Source of the DNA: Cryobacterium arcticum
GTDB taxonomy: Bacteria > Actinomycetota > Actinomycetes > Actinomycetales > Microbacteriaceae
Direction of reading: 5' to 3'
DNA: 64,000 nucleotides
NCBI RefSeq assembly: GCF_003185895.1
Contig: NZ_QHLY01000010.1
Location: 1 to 64,000 of the forward strand
Part shown: piece by piece, positions 25,201 through 33,055 of the stretch
Position numbering within the stretch: the stretch's first letter is position 1
Layout of the letters: each line of letters opens with the position of its first letter
Translations under genes and position numbers: made by a program
Notes under the pieces: model-generated
Databases searched by the model: none
The model's input: only the letters and a program-made list of their open reading frames with translations
Told to the model about the DNA's origin: nothing

Positions 25201-26468
25201 CCGCCCAGGCGCGGGCGGAACAGACCGCCCGCGCCTCCTACGGGCGCCTGCTCGCGGTGTTGGCCGCGCCCACCGGTGACATCGCCTCCGCCGAGGATGC
25301 GCTCTCCGACGCTTTCGAACGCGCCCTGACCCGCTGGCCGGAGGACGGCGTTCCGAACAATCCAGAAGGGTGGCTGCTCACCGTGGCCCGGAACCGGCTG
25401 AGGGATCTGTGGAAGTCAGGGGCGGTGCGCTCCACCGTTCCGCTCGAGTCCGACGACCTCCGAACGGTTCCTGCCGGGCCGCGGTCGGCGGCGGCGGACG
25501 TGCTCGACGCCCTGGACGAGAATGCCATCCCGGAGAAGCGGATCGAACTGCTCTGCGTCTGCGCGCATCCGGCCATCGACCCGGGAATCCGCACCCCGTT
25601 GATGCTGCAGACCGTGCTCGGCCTCACCGCGGCCGAGATCGCGGCCGCCTACGCGGTGCCGGCCGAGGTGATGGCGCAGCGGCTGGTGCGGGCCAAACGG
25701 CGCATCCGCACCACCCGGATCCCGTTCGTGCTGCCCTCCCTCGCCGACCTTCCGGCTCGGTTGCCGGCAGTGCTGGAGGCGGTGTACGGCGCCTACGCGA
25801 TCGACTGGTCGGCCGGGCAGACACCGCCCGCGCTGGCCAGCCCGGAGTCGCTCGCCGGGGAGGCGCTCTACCTCGCCGAGACTCTCGCGGCGCTGCTGCC
25901 CGACCAGCCGGAGGTACTCGGCCTGGCCGCCTTGCTGGCGTTGTCGATGTCACGCACGCCGGCGCGTACCTCCGCCACCGGCGATCTTGTGCCCCTCGAC
26001 GAGCAGGATGCGTCCCGCTGGGATACCGCGCTGATCGAGCGCGGCGAGCTCTACCTGCGGCGCGCCCGACCGTTGGGCCGGCCCGGCCGGTTCCAGCTCG
26101 AAGCGGCCATCCAGTCGGTGCACTGCGATCGGGCGCGCACCGGGGTCACCGACTGGGCGGCCCTGAAGCGGCTGCACACCGCGCTGCTGCCGCTCTCGCC
26201 GACTCTGGGGGCCCGGGTTGCGCACGCTGCCGTGCTCGGCGAAGTGGACGGGCCCGCGACGGGCCTGGCGACCCTCGACGCCCTGGCGAGCGACCACCCG
26301 CCGGTCACCGGGTTCCAGCCGTACTGGGCCACCCGGGCACACCTGTTGGCGCTCGCCGGGGCGCGGGAATCTGCCCGGACCGCCTACCAGCGGGCCGCGG
26401 AGCTGGCTCCAGACGAGCGGATGCGCGCGGCGCTGCACCGCAGCAGCGAGAACCTTCGGCCGGACTGA
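25197..26468 (+). CDS. ECF42-type RNA polymerase sigma factor with C-terminal TPR-like domain
   Basis: 423 aa. Sigma region 2: AEQTARASYGRLLAVLAAPTGDIASAEDALSDAFERALTRWPEDGVPNNPEGWLLTVARNRLRDLWK; region 4: RTPLMLQTVLGLTAAEIAAAYAVPAEVMAQRLVRAKRRIR. After residue ~180 a ~240-aa helical extension ends in TPR-like repeats (ALAGARESARTAYQRAAELAPDERMRAALHRS). The ECF42 group has such an extension in place of an anti-sigma factor. The GTG at 25197 overlaps the DGPF stop; an in-frame ATG 18 nt earlier is the alternative. Region upstream carries a matching promoter, so autoregulation is likely. Confidence 0.93.
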   Translation: MTAQARAEQTARASYGRLLAVLAAPTGDIASAEDALSDAFERALTRWPEDGVPNNPEGWLLTVARNRLRDLWKSGAVRSTVPLESDDLRTVPAGPRSAAADVLDALDENAIPEKRIELLCVCAHPAIDPGIRTPLMLQTVLGLTAAEIAAAYAVPAEVMAQRLVRAKRRIRTTRIPFVLPSLADLPARLPAVLEAVYGAYAIDWSAGQTPPALASPESLAGEALYLAETLAALLPDQPEVLGLAALLALSMSRTPARTSATGDLVPLDEQDASRWDTALIERGELYLRRARPLGRPGRFQLEAAIQSVHCDRARTGVTDWAALKRLHTALLPLSPTLGARVAHAAVLGEVDGPATGLATLDALASDHPPVTGFQPYWATRAHLLALAGARESARTAYQRAAELAPDERMRAALHRSSENLRPD

Positions 26469-26485
26469 GCCGGCCTGAGCAGGGC

Positions 26486-26734
26486 TCAGCCGAGCGGGTC
26501 GCCCACGTGCCGACGCGGCCTCGGCGGGGGTGGCGGCGGCACTTCCTTGGCCGCGACGACCTCGGCTAGGGCGAGGTCCACCAGGCCCCGTTTGGTCTCC
26601 ACCGTGCAGGTCGTGGCGTCGATGGAGCGCAGATAGCCGAGGGCATCCGTGTAGCCGCCGTCGATGCGGGTGCGCACCACGACCCGGGTGCCCAACGCGG
26701 CGCCGATCAGGAATTCCACCGCCGGATGCGTCAT
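26486..26734 (-). CDS. Small hypothetical protein, SH3-like fold suspected
   Basis: 82 aa: GTRVVVRTRIDGGYTDALGYLRSIDATTCTVETKRGLVDLALAEVVAAKEVPPPPPPRPRRH. The 'VVVR.RI.GG.TD.LG.L...D..T..V.T..G...L....VVAA..VPP' pattern resembles the small beta domain found at the N-terminus of Rv0428c-type GNAT proteins; here it stands alone with a polyproline tail. Convergent with the sigma-factor gene, 17 nt apart. No clear ribosome site before the ATG. Confidence 0.65.
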   Translation of the reverse strand: MTHPAVEFLIGAALGTRVVVRTRIDGGYTDALGYLRSIDATTCTVETKRGLVDLALAEVVAAKEVPPPPPPRPRRHVGDPLG

Positions 26735-26903
26735 CTAAGACGGCCCTGCCGGTCGATCCATCGCGTGTGCACTCTGTCACTCTACGACCTGACCTCGGTG
26801 CGGCCACCGGCCGCCGGGCGCGGGCCTTTGTCCCCTAAAGGGTGTCTGTTGACTCACAGAGGCATGGGGCATACTCGAAAGACACCGGTAGGGGGATACG
26901 AGG

Positions 26904-27506
26904 GTGGGGAAAAAAACGGCTATGCCGCTGCGTGCACAAGGGCTTCGCCCGCACGGGCACATCTTGCGCCAGACGACTCTGTCGATCGTCGCCTTCTTCG
27001 CGCCCGTTTTCGCCGTTCTCTACTGGCTCACCATTCCGCGTGGGGAGTGGATCGCCGTGGCTGTCGCCCAGCTGGTGGTCATGCTCCTGGCCGGGATCGG
27101 CCTAGTAGGTTTTCTGCGCACGTGCATCTGGGTCGACGACACCGGCATCTCCGAACGCGGCTTCTTCGGCCAGTACTCCAGCTTCCCGATCCGGCAGATC
27201 GCCAGTGTGGTGGTGCTCGACCTCTACCAGAGCGGCGCCACCGACACCCACCCGCAACTCTTCGTCACCGGCGCCGACGGTCAACTGCTGGTGCGGATGC
27301 GCGGACAGTTCTATTCGCGCGGCGCTATGGACATCGTCGCCGACGAACTCGGCGCCCCGGTCGTGCGAGTGCCGGAACCGATGACGCTCGCCGAGCTCAA
27401 CCGGCTGCGGCCGGAGCTGCTGTTCTGGTTCGAACGCCGCGTCACCGGCCGAACGCCGCATTCGGCCGAACCCGGCCTCGACCTGGACGTCGACCTCGGT
27501 CCGTAA
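26904..27506 (+). CDS. Hypothetical membrane protein with PH-like domain
   Basis: 200 aa. Two TM segments (LSIVAFFAPVFAVLYWLTIP and WIAVAVAQLVVMLLAGIGLVGFL) followed by a beta-rich domain TCIWVDDTGISERGFFGQYSSFPIRQIASVVVLDLY..., a layout like small actinobacterial PH-domain membrane proteins. GTG at 26904 has AGGGGG about 12 nt upstream; the ATG at 26922 is an alternative. Function unknown. Convergent with the FAD oxidoreductase gene. Confidence 0.8.
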   Translation: MGKKTAMPLRAQGLRPHGHILRQTTLSIVAFFAPVFAVLYWLTIPRGEWIAVAVAQLVVMLLAGIGLVGFLRTCIWVDDTGISERGFFGQYSSFPIRQIASVVVLDLYQSGATDTHPQLFVTGADGQLLVRMRGQFYSRGAMDIVADELGAPVVRVPEPMTLAELNRLRPELLFWFERRVTGRTPHSAEPGLDLDVDLGP

Positions 27507-27532
27507 CCGTCAGCAGCCGGCAGCAGCCGCCA

Positions 27533-28906
27533 TCAGTGGCCGCGCCCCGACACCCGGTCGGCCAGCGTCGCCAACGGCGACGTGGTGCTCCGCCGGGTGA
27601 GTTCGGCGCGATCGGCTCGGGTGTACGCCTCGTACAGGGCGGACACGGCGAGCCAACGCAGCGGTTCGGGTTCCCAGTTGCGCACCCGGTGATTGACCCA
27701 CGGCAGCGTGGTCAGCGCCGTTTCCCGGCCGAGGATGAGGTCGGTGAGCGTGCGCCCGGCCAGGTTGGTCGTGGCCACCCCGGTGCCCACGTAGCCGCCA
27801 GCCCAGGCCAGGCCGGTGCGCGGGTCGAGCCCCACGGTGGCGGCCCAGTCCCGCGGCACTCCCAGCACGCCGCTCCAGGCGTGGTCGATCGCCGCATCCG
27901 CGGTGCCGGGGAAGAACCTGTGCAGGATGCCGCGCAACGCCTCGACGGTGCTCGCCGGGGTGTGGCCGTCTGAATCCGTTTTCGACCCGAACCGGTATGG
28001 CACACCGCGGCCGCCGATGGCGATGCGGTCGTCGGCCGTGCGCTGCGCATACATATACGCGTGCGCCATGTCGCCGAGAGTGGCGCGGCCCTGCCAACCG
28101 ATGTCCGCCCAGACCGCGGCGTCCAGCGGCTCGGTCACGATCAACGACGAGTTCATCGGCAGCCAGGCGCGGTGCAACCCGGCCAGGCCCGCGGTGAAAC
28201 CCTCGGTCGCGCGCACCACGAAGGCGGCTTCAACGGTGCCCCGCTCCGTCACGGCCGCATGCGGGGTGATCTCCTGCACCCGAGTGTCCTCGTAGATCTC
28301 CACACCGAGCGCCTCGACCGCCCGGGCGAGCCCCGCGACAAGCTTGGCGGGGTGGATGCGGGCGCAGTGCGGATGCCACATCGCCCCGGTGGTGCCGGCG
28401 ACGTTGATCCGGGTGCTGGCGTCTGCAGCGGTGAGCAGCTCGACATCCGTGTGCGCCCAGGTCTGCTCGGCGCGCACGGCGGCCTCGAGCCGGTGTTGCT
28501 GTGGCCGGTCGTAGGCCACGGTGAACTCCCCGCCCTTGACGATGTCGGCGTCGATGCCCTCGACGGCGGCGACGCGGATGACCTCGTCGACGGTGTCGTT
28601 CATCGCGGCCTGGAAGTCGGTGGCGGCCAGTCGGCCGTGGCTCCGCAGGTACTGCTCGCGGCCGCCGGTGACCGAGTTGGTGAGCCAGCCGCCGTTGCGT
28701 CCGGAGGCGCCGTAGCCGGCGAAGCGTTGCTCCACGATGACGATGCGCAGCTCCGGCGCGGCCTTCTTCAGGTAGTAGGCGGCCCAGAGACCGGTGTAGC
28801 CGGCACCGACGATGCAGACATCGGCGCGGGTGGTGCCCGGCAGGGGCGGCCTGGGTGCCGGGCGGCCGAGCTGGTGCCACCAGAACGACACGTCGCCGTT
28901 GATCAT
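27533..28906 (-). CDS. FAD-dependent oxidoreductase (DAO/PuuB-like)
   Basis: 457 aa from the ATG at 28906. The FAD-binding Rossmann motif is ADVCIVGAGYTGLWAAYYLKK (VGAGxTGLxxA), then VIVEQRFAGYGASGRNGGWL, the hallmark of the gamma-glutamylputrescine-oxidase/DadA-like branch. The C-terminal FAD contact is WAGGYVGTGVATTNLAGRTLTDLILG. N-terminal SFWWHQLG is also typical of this branch. Probably oxidises an amine or N-methylated amino acid, but substrate cannot be told. The start region carries a 17-bp tandem duplication that duplicates the start codon. Confidence 0.9.
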   Translation of the reverse strand: MINGDVSFWWHQLGRPAPRPPLPGTTRADVCIVGAGYTGLWAAYYLKKAAPELRIVIVEQRFAGYGASGRNGGWLTNSVTGGREQYLRSHGRLAATDFQAAMNDTVDEVIRVAAVEGIDADIVKGGEFTVAYDRPQQHRLEAAVRAEQTWAHTDVELLTAADASTRINVAGTTGAMWHPHCARIHPAKLVAGLARAVEALGVEIYEDTRVQEITPHAAVTERGTVEAAFVVRATEGFTAGLAGLHRAWLPMNSSLIVTEPLDAAVWADIGWQGRATLGDMAHAYMYAQRTADDRIAIGGRGVPYRFGSKTDSDGHTPASTVEALRGILHRFFPGTADAAIDHAWSGVLGVPRDWAATVGLDPRTGLAWAGGYVGTGVATTNLAGRTLTDLILGRETALTTLPWVNHRVRNWEPEPLRWLAVSALYEAYTRADRAELTRRSTTSPLATLADRVSGRGH

Positions 28907-28923
28907 TCGTCGCCGTTGATCAT
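28890..28923 (-). repeat. 17-bp tandem duplication over the oxidoreductase start codon
   Basis: Minus strand 28923-28907 and 28906-28890 both read ATGATCAACGGCGACG plus one base. The upstream ATG opens a six-codon reading frame (MINGDE) whose TGA overlaps the real ATG (ATGA), so the duplication created a leader peptide directly coupled to the gene. Confidence 0.8.
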
Positions 28924-28949
28924 GGAGTGCGCTCGCCGCTACCGGCGCG

Positions 28950-29090
28950 TCACTGGAAGAGGAACAAGAGCGAGGTGGCGCCAACGGTGATGGCCAGCAG
29001 CCCCACGATCAGCACCCAGGTGAGCACCTTCATGCCCCGCAGCTTGCCGAAGAAACCCACTGGATGGCGGTCGTAGTCGTCGTCACTCAT
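28950..29090 (-). CDS. Small single-TM protein (46 aa)
   Basis: MSDDDYDRHPVGFFGKLRG followed by one hydrophobic segment KVLTWVLIVGLLAITVGATSLLFLF reaching the C-terminus. Acidic start, basic patch before the TM, so N-in orientation is likely. A longer reading from 29213 is a Pro-rich artefact. Small membrane proteins of this shape are common in Microbacteriaceae, function unknown. Confidence 0.7.
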   Translation of the reverse strand: MSDDDYDRHPVGFFGKLRGMKVLTWVLIVGLLAITVGATSLLFLFQ

Positions 29091-29139
29091 GCAAAGGACT
29101 CTAGTGCCGGTGGGCGGATGCGCCCAGTGCGGTATCGCT

Positions 29140-29583
29140 CTAGGACCGGTATTTCGAGGGGTCCCAGGTGGGGGTGGCGTTGCCGGTGTAAGGCGCGGCA
29201 TCGAAGCGGGCACCGGCCGGGTTGCTCGGCAGCAGGGCGAAAATGAGGCCGAGAATGGCGCCGAAGCCGGGGATGACGGTGAGGAAGTAGAACCAGCCGG
29301 AGAAATCGATGTCGTGCAGCCGGCGAACGAACACGGCCAGGTTCGGGAGGAACAGTCCCAGACCGAGCACGAACAGGGCGACCCCCGCGGCGCCGATTGA
29401 CGGCGGGGTCTCCCCGGCGGCCACGTTCGAGGCCGCGGCGGGCAGCACGCCTAGCAGAACCACAAGGATGAGCAGCACGATCTGGAACAGCTGGAACCAC
29501 CAGTACTCGCTGCGCGTGGCCCTCCCGGAGAACGTGGCGTAGTTGCGAAAGACCGATGTGATGGCCGCTGTCGGACTGAGCAT
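29140..29583 (-). CDS. DUF805 inner-membrane protein
   Basis: 147 aa. Starts with the family pattern AITSVFRNYATFSGRATRSEYWWFQLFQIVLLILV and has GLFLPNLAVFVRRLHDIDFSGWFYFLTVIPGFGAILGLIFALLPSNPAGARFD (RRLHDxxxSGW is diagnostic). Four TM segments. No functional assignment exists for the family beyond membrane location. Confidence 0.93.
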   Translation of the reverse strand: MLSPTAAITSVFRNYATFSGRATRSEYWWFQLFQIVLLILVVLLGVLPAAASNVAAGETPPSIGAAGVALFVLGLGLFLPNLAVFVRRLHDIDFSGWFYFLTVIPGFGAILGLIFALLPSNPAGARFDAAPYTGNATPTWDPSKYRS

Positions 29584-29660
29584 GGTGGTGGTCCCCCCCG
29601 GTGGTGCGCCACCCCTGAACGGGGCGACGGCAGTGGCTCACCCTAGCAGCGCCCCACCGC

Positions 29661-29680
29661 TGGTCGAGCCTGTCGAGACC
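29661..29680. repeat. Copy of the dispersed TCGACA-GCTCGACC motif
   Basis: TGGTCGAGCCTGTCGAGACC, i.e. the 15406 motif in opposite orientation, between the DUF805 gene and the saccharopine-dehydrogenase-like gene. Nothing else is seen in this 120-nt gap. Confidence 0.75.
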
Positions 29681-29704
29681 CCGTGAGACGGCTTCTGGAG
29701 AGGG

Positions 29705-30982
29705 TCAAGCGGCAGGCGTGCGCTCCTCCAGGCCCCAGGCCTGGCCGTATCCGGCCGGTTCAGGGGCGCTCATCAGGTCGAGGTACGGCTGAGCGTCGAA
29801 GGCCTCTGGACCGAGTACCCCACTGCCGGCCCACACACCGGTGGCCAGCAGCTCCAGGGCGATCGCCGGGTTCAGCGCGGTCTGCCAGACCACGCACTGG
29901 GCGTCGTACTCCGCCATCGTCCACTCGTTGTCGCTGACGTGATAGAGGTAGACCTCCCGCGGCGCACCATCCGTGCCGGTGCCGGTCACCCACACACCGG
30001 CGCAGGTCTTGCCGGTCATGCGCGGACCGATCGTGGCCGGATCGGGCAGGCTCGCCGCCACCACATCGCGGGGAGCCACCATGGCCGGGCCGTTCTCGGT
30101 GCGCACCCGTACCGGTGAGACATTGTCGAGGCCGAGCAGGTGCAGGGTGCGCAGTACTCCGATGAATTCCTCGCCGAGGCCGTACTTGAAGGTCACGCGC
30201 TTGGCATCGAGCCAGCGCGGCATTAGCAGTACCTCTTCGTGCTCCACGTTGACGCATTCCACTGGGCCGATGCCCTCGGGGAAGTCGAAGACCTCCGGCT
30301 CGCTGAACGGCGCGGTGGTGAACCAGCCGCGGTCCTTCTCGAAGATCACCGGCGGGTTGAGGCACTCCTCGATCGTGGTCCAGATGCTGAACGACGGCGC
30401 GAAGATCTCGGTGCCCTCTTCGTCGCGCACCACGAGATTGGCGCCGTCCCTGGTGCCCAGCTCGTCGATCTCGCTGAACAGGTGGTCGGAGGCATAGCGG
30501 GCGAACACGTCGGAGAGCCCGGGCTCCACGCCCATGCCCACCAGGGCGAGCCGGCCGCTGGTCTCCCAGTCGCTGGCCTGGTCGAACTGGTCGTCGCCGA
30601 GCTTGATGCCGGTCTGCGCGTGCGGGTCGGTGGGATGCGGCTCCGACAGGCTCATCGCCATGTCGAGGTAGTCGGCCCCGGCGGCCAGCGCCCCGGCGAA
30701 GATGCTCTGCACGAACTTCGGCTCGACGGCGTTCATCACGTGCGTCGCGCCGTGTTCCCGAGCCACCCGCGCCACCACATCGGGGTCGGAGGCGTCGATC
30801 TGCGCGGCGGTGAACCGGCCGGCGACCTCCTCGCCGTGCCGGGCCGCGATTGCGGCGATGGTGCGCTCCGCCCGGCCCAGGTCGTAGTCGCTCACCACCA
30901 CCTGGTCGTAGAACGAGCGCCGGGCAACGATCTTCGCGAAGGCGTCTCCGACGCCGCCAGCACCTACGAGGAGAATTCTCAT
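29705..30982 (-). CDS. Saccharopine dehydrogenase family protein
   Basis: 425 aa. N-terminal NAD(P) Rossmann fold MRILLVGAGGVGDAFAKIVARR (GAGGVG) with VSDYDLGRAERTI as the second strand, then ATHVMNAVEPKFVQSIFAGALAAGADYLDMA and LVGMGVEPGLSDVFARY, which are typical of the LYS9-like branch. Probably reduces or oxidises an amino-acid-derived imine; the exact substrate is not clear. Monocistronic as far as spacing shows. Confidence 0.9.
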   Translation of the reverse strand: MRILLVGAGGVGDAFAKIVARRSFYDQVVVSDYDLGRAERTIAAIAARHGEEVAGRFTAAQIDASDPDVVARVAREHGATHVMNAVEPKFVQSIFAGALAAGADYLDMAMSLSEPHPTDPHAQTGIKLGDDQFDQASDWETSGRLALVGMGVEPGLSDVFARYASDHLFSEIDELGTRDGANLVVRDEEGTEIFAPSFSIWTTIEECLNPPVIFEKDRGWFTTAPFSEPEVFDFPEGIGPVECVNVEHEEVLLMPRWLDAKRVTFKYGLGEEFIGVLRTLHLLGLDNVSPVRVRTENGPAMVAPRDVVAASLPDPATIGPRMTGKTCAGVWVTGTGTDGAPREVYLYHVSDNEWTMAEYDAQCVVWQTALNPAIALELLATGVWAGSGVLGPEAFDAQPYLDLMSAPEPAGYGQAWGLEERTPAA

Positions 30983-31055
30983 GCCCTGACGCTAGCGCGC
31001 AGGCAGCGCGATTGTCAGCCCCGCAGCCGAGATCCGTGCCCGCTCAGCCCGACGA

Positions 31056-32216
31056 TCACCAGTGAATGCTGTCCACGGGCAGCGCGTGCCGCTCGACCGG
31101 CCGCACCGAGTAGACGAACGGGGTGGTCTCGGTCACGTCCACGGCGCTGCGATTGAGGTACACCTGCGCCGTCTCGTCGTTTGTACCCTCCACGGCGTAG
31201 GTCTCCCCGCACCAGGTGGTGGTCGCGGTGATCTGCCTGAGGTCGGTCACCTCGCTCTCGTCCACCGTTGCGCGCCAATCCCAGTAGTACTGGCTCCTCG
31301 CGACGAGAACGTACTCGTCGGTCACGGTGTCGCCCCGGGCCTTCTTGGCCATGATCGCGCTGCCGGGTGCCGGAGCCGGCTCCTCGCCCGCCACGTGAGG
31401 ACCAGCCACTCGCCCCATCAGCGCGGTGCGACCTCTCAGCATGCCCACACTGCTGGCGACGACGCCGACGCCCAACGGGCTCTCGATGAGAGTCCAGCCG
31501 CGCAAGCTCAGCTGTGCCACCGGCACCACGGCAGACCAGCCGATGGTGCGTCGGTCACCCCCGAGAACGACCTCGGGTGCGTCAAACGGCGGCGGCTCCC
31601 CGATCTTTCCGGCGAAGATGATCGCCTTCCCCTCACTGATCGCGGCGATCTGCACGGTGAAATCCCGCCAGATGGCTGTCCACTCCACCTGCCGCACCAC
31701 GGTGACCAAGCGGCGCTCCACCAGTTTCGTATACGACCCGTAGCCATCCAGTGACCAGCCGTCGCCGGCCGGATCGCCCGTACCGAGCCAGATGACCTGA
31801 AGCTGGGGCACCCCGGCCAGGCTGACGGTGCCACAGCTGTCCACCACCCCGACATCGAGCCCGTCGACCGCCGCCAGCAAGCCGGGCTGCGGGGTGGCCT
31901 TGTCGATCACGTCGAAGGTCGACGTTCGGGTCAACCAGAACCGACTCAACCAGCCGAAGTCCACCCGACCGAACACCCCGTTCACTTGCGGGTCGTCCTC
32001 CCGCCCGTAGACGCCATGCGGCGGGAGATCGCCGAAGACCGACACCTGGCCTTGCGGGCTGGCACCGCGCACGCGCACGCGCACGGTCTGAAAATCCGCG
32101 AAGCCCGTGACCTCGACCCGGCCGCCCGGGATCGCCCTGGCCCGCAACTCGTACAGGCCGGCGGGGTTGGTGAGCGAGTCGTCGTCCGCCGTGGAGTACG
32201 GGTCGGCGCCGGTCAC
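31056..32216 (-). CDS. Hypothetical protein coupled to PAP2 phosphatase
   Basis: 386 aa, not recognised. No signal peptide or TM segment. Beta-rich throughout, with many short hydrophobic strands separated by Gly/Asp turns; the first third has ELRARAIPGGRVEVTGFADFQTVRVRVRG, the last third YVLVARSQYYWDWRATVDESEVTDLRQITATTTWCGETYAVEG and a single Cys pair (one in the VVDSCGTVSL strand, one in TTTWCGETY). GTG start overlaps the PAP2 stop as GTGA, so it is translated together with PAP2. Confidence 0.8.
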   Translation of the reverse strand: MTGADPYSTADDDSLTNPAGLYELRARAIPGGRVEVTGFADFQTVRVRVRGASPQGQVSVFGDLPPHGVYGREDDPQVNGVFGRVDFGWLSRFWLTRTSTFDVIDKATPQPGLLAAVDGLDVGVVDSCGTVSLAGVPQLQVIWLGTGDPAGDGWSLDGYGSYTKLVERRLVTVVRQVEWTAIWRDFTVQIAAISEGKAIIFAGKIGEPPPFDAPEVVLGGDRRTIGWSAVVPVAQLSLRGWTLIESPLGVGVVASSVGMLRGRTALMGRVAGPHVAGEEPAPAPGSAIMAKKARGDTVTDEYVLVARSQYYWDWRATVDESEVTDLRQITATTTWCGETYAVEGTNDETAQVYLNRSAVDVTETTPFVYSVRPVERHALPVDSIHW

Positions 32217-32962
32217 CGGTCAGATGCCCCGGCGCGCGCGGCGCGCGACGCGGCCCGGCGCCTGGCCAGGGTGTTCTCACCGTCGAGCTTGGCCGCGAAC
32301 GGCGCCCACAGCACCACGGCCACCCCGGCGCCGAGCAACAGCCCGCCGATGGTGTCGGTGAGCCAGTGCGCCCCGAGGTAGGTGCGGCTGAGCATCATGG
32401 CCACCGTATAGACCGCGCCTGCGATCCACACCCACACCCAGGGGAAGATGATGCCCAGCGCCACCGCCATGGTGGCCGCGTTGGCGACATGCCCCGAGGG
32501 GAATGAACCGAAGTCGGAGGTGATGATCATGTCCTCCGGCCGGGCTCGGCCGAACAGGGTCTTCAGCACCTGCACCAGGCCGGAACTGATCACGGTGGCG
32601 AGCAGGTAGAACAGTGCCGCCCACGGCCGGCGCAGCACGAGCAGAGTCACCAGAATCACGATCGGGATCACGAACACCCCGACGATGCCGGCGCCGAGGA
32701 AGTTCATCACCAGCGCCGGGACCTCCCAGAACGGCGAGCGGTGCTCGAGGATCTCTTCCATCCACTCCGCATCCGCTTCGATCGGCGCGCCGTTGCCGCG
32801 CGTGAGGATCAGCGCACCGAGCAGGAAGGCGAGCACCACGGCGATGCCTCCGCTGATGAGCGGCCAGCGGCGCGCGATGCGCCGGGATGCCGGGTCGGCC
32901 GCGGCGTCTGCCGGCGTCGGCTGCGGGGCGGAATCGGGCTGTGGGCTCTGCGACGGGTCCAT
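32213..32962 (-). CDS. PAP2-family phosphatase (membrane)
   Basis: 249 aa with six predicted TM segments after a Pro/Ala-rich cytoplasmic tail. The three phosphatase signatures are complete: KTLFGRARPED, SFPSGHVANA and SRTYLGAHWLTD (catalytic His in the last). Likely an undecaprenyl-diphosphate or lipid phosphate phosphatase on the outer face of the membrane. Followed in overlap by a hypothetical protein. Confidence 0.93.
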   Translation of the reverse strand: MDPSQSPQPDSAPQPTPADAAADPASRRIARRWPLISGGIAVVLAFLLGALILTRGNGAPIEADAEWMEEILEHRSPFWEVPALVMNFLGAGIVGVFVIPIVILVTLLVLRRPWAALFYLLATVISSGLVQVLKTLFGRARPEDMIITSDFGSFPSGHVANAATMAVALGIIFPWVWVWIAGAVYTVAMMLSRTYLGAHWLTDTIGGLLLGAGVAVVLWAPFAAKLDGENTLARRRAASRAARAGASDR

Positions 32963-33001
32963 CAGACCATGCTAGGTGGCCGCACCCGGGAGTTCCCCGG
33001 T

Positions 33002-33039
33002 GACTGGCCCATTTCCGTCAGTTCGAGGGTGGGCCAGTC
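33002..33039 (-). terminator. Hairpin after the PAS-GAF-GGDEF gene
   Basis: GACTGGCCCA (33002-33011) and TGGGCCAGTC (33030-33039) are perfect 10-bp arms with an 18-nt loop, 16 nt past the GGDEF gene stop. Confidence 0.6.
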
Positions 33040-33055
33040 GTGGGGCGGCGAGGTG

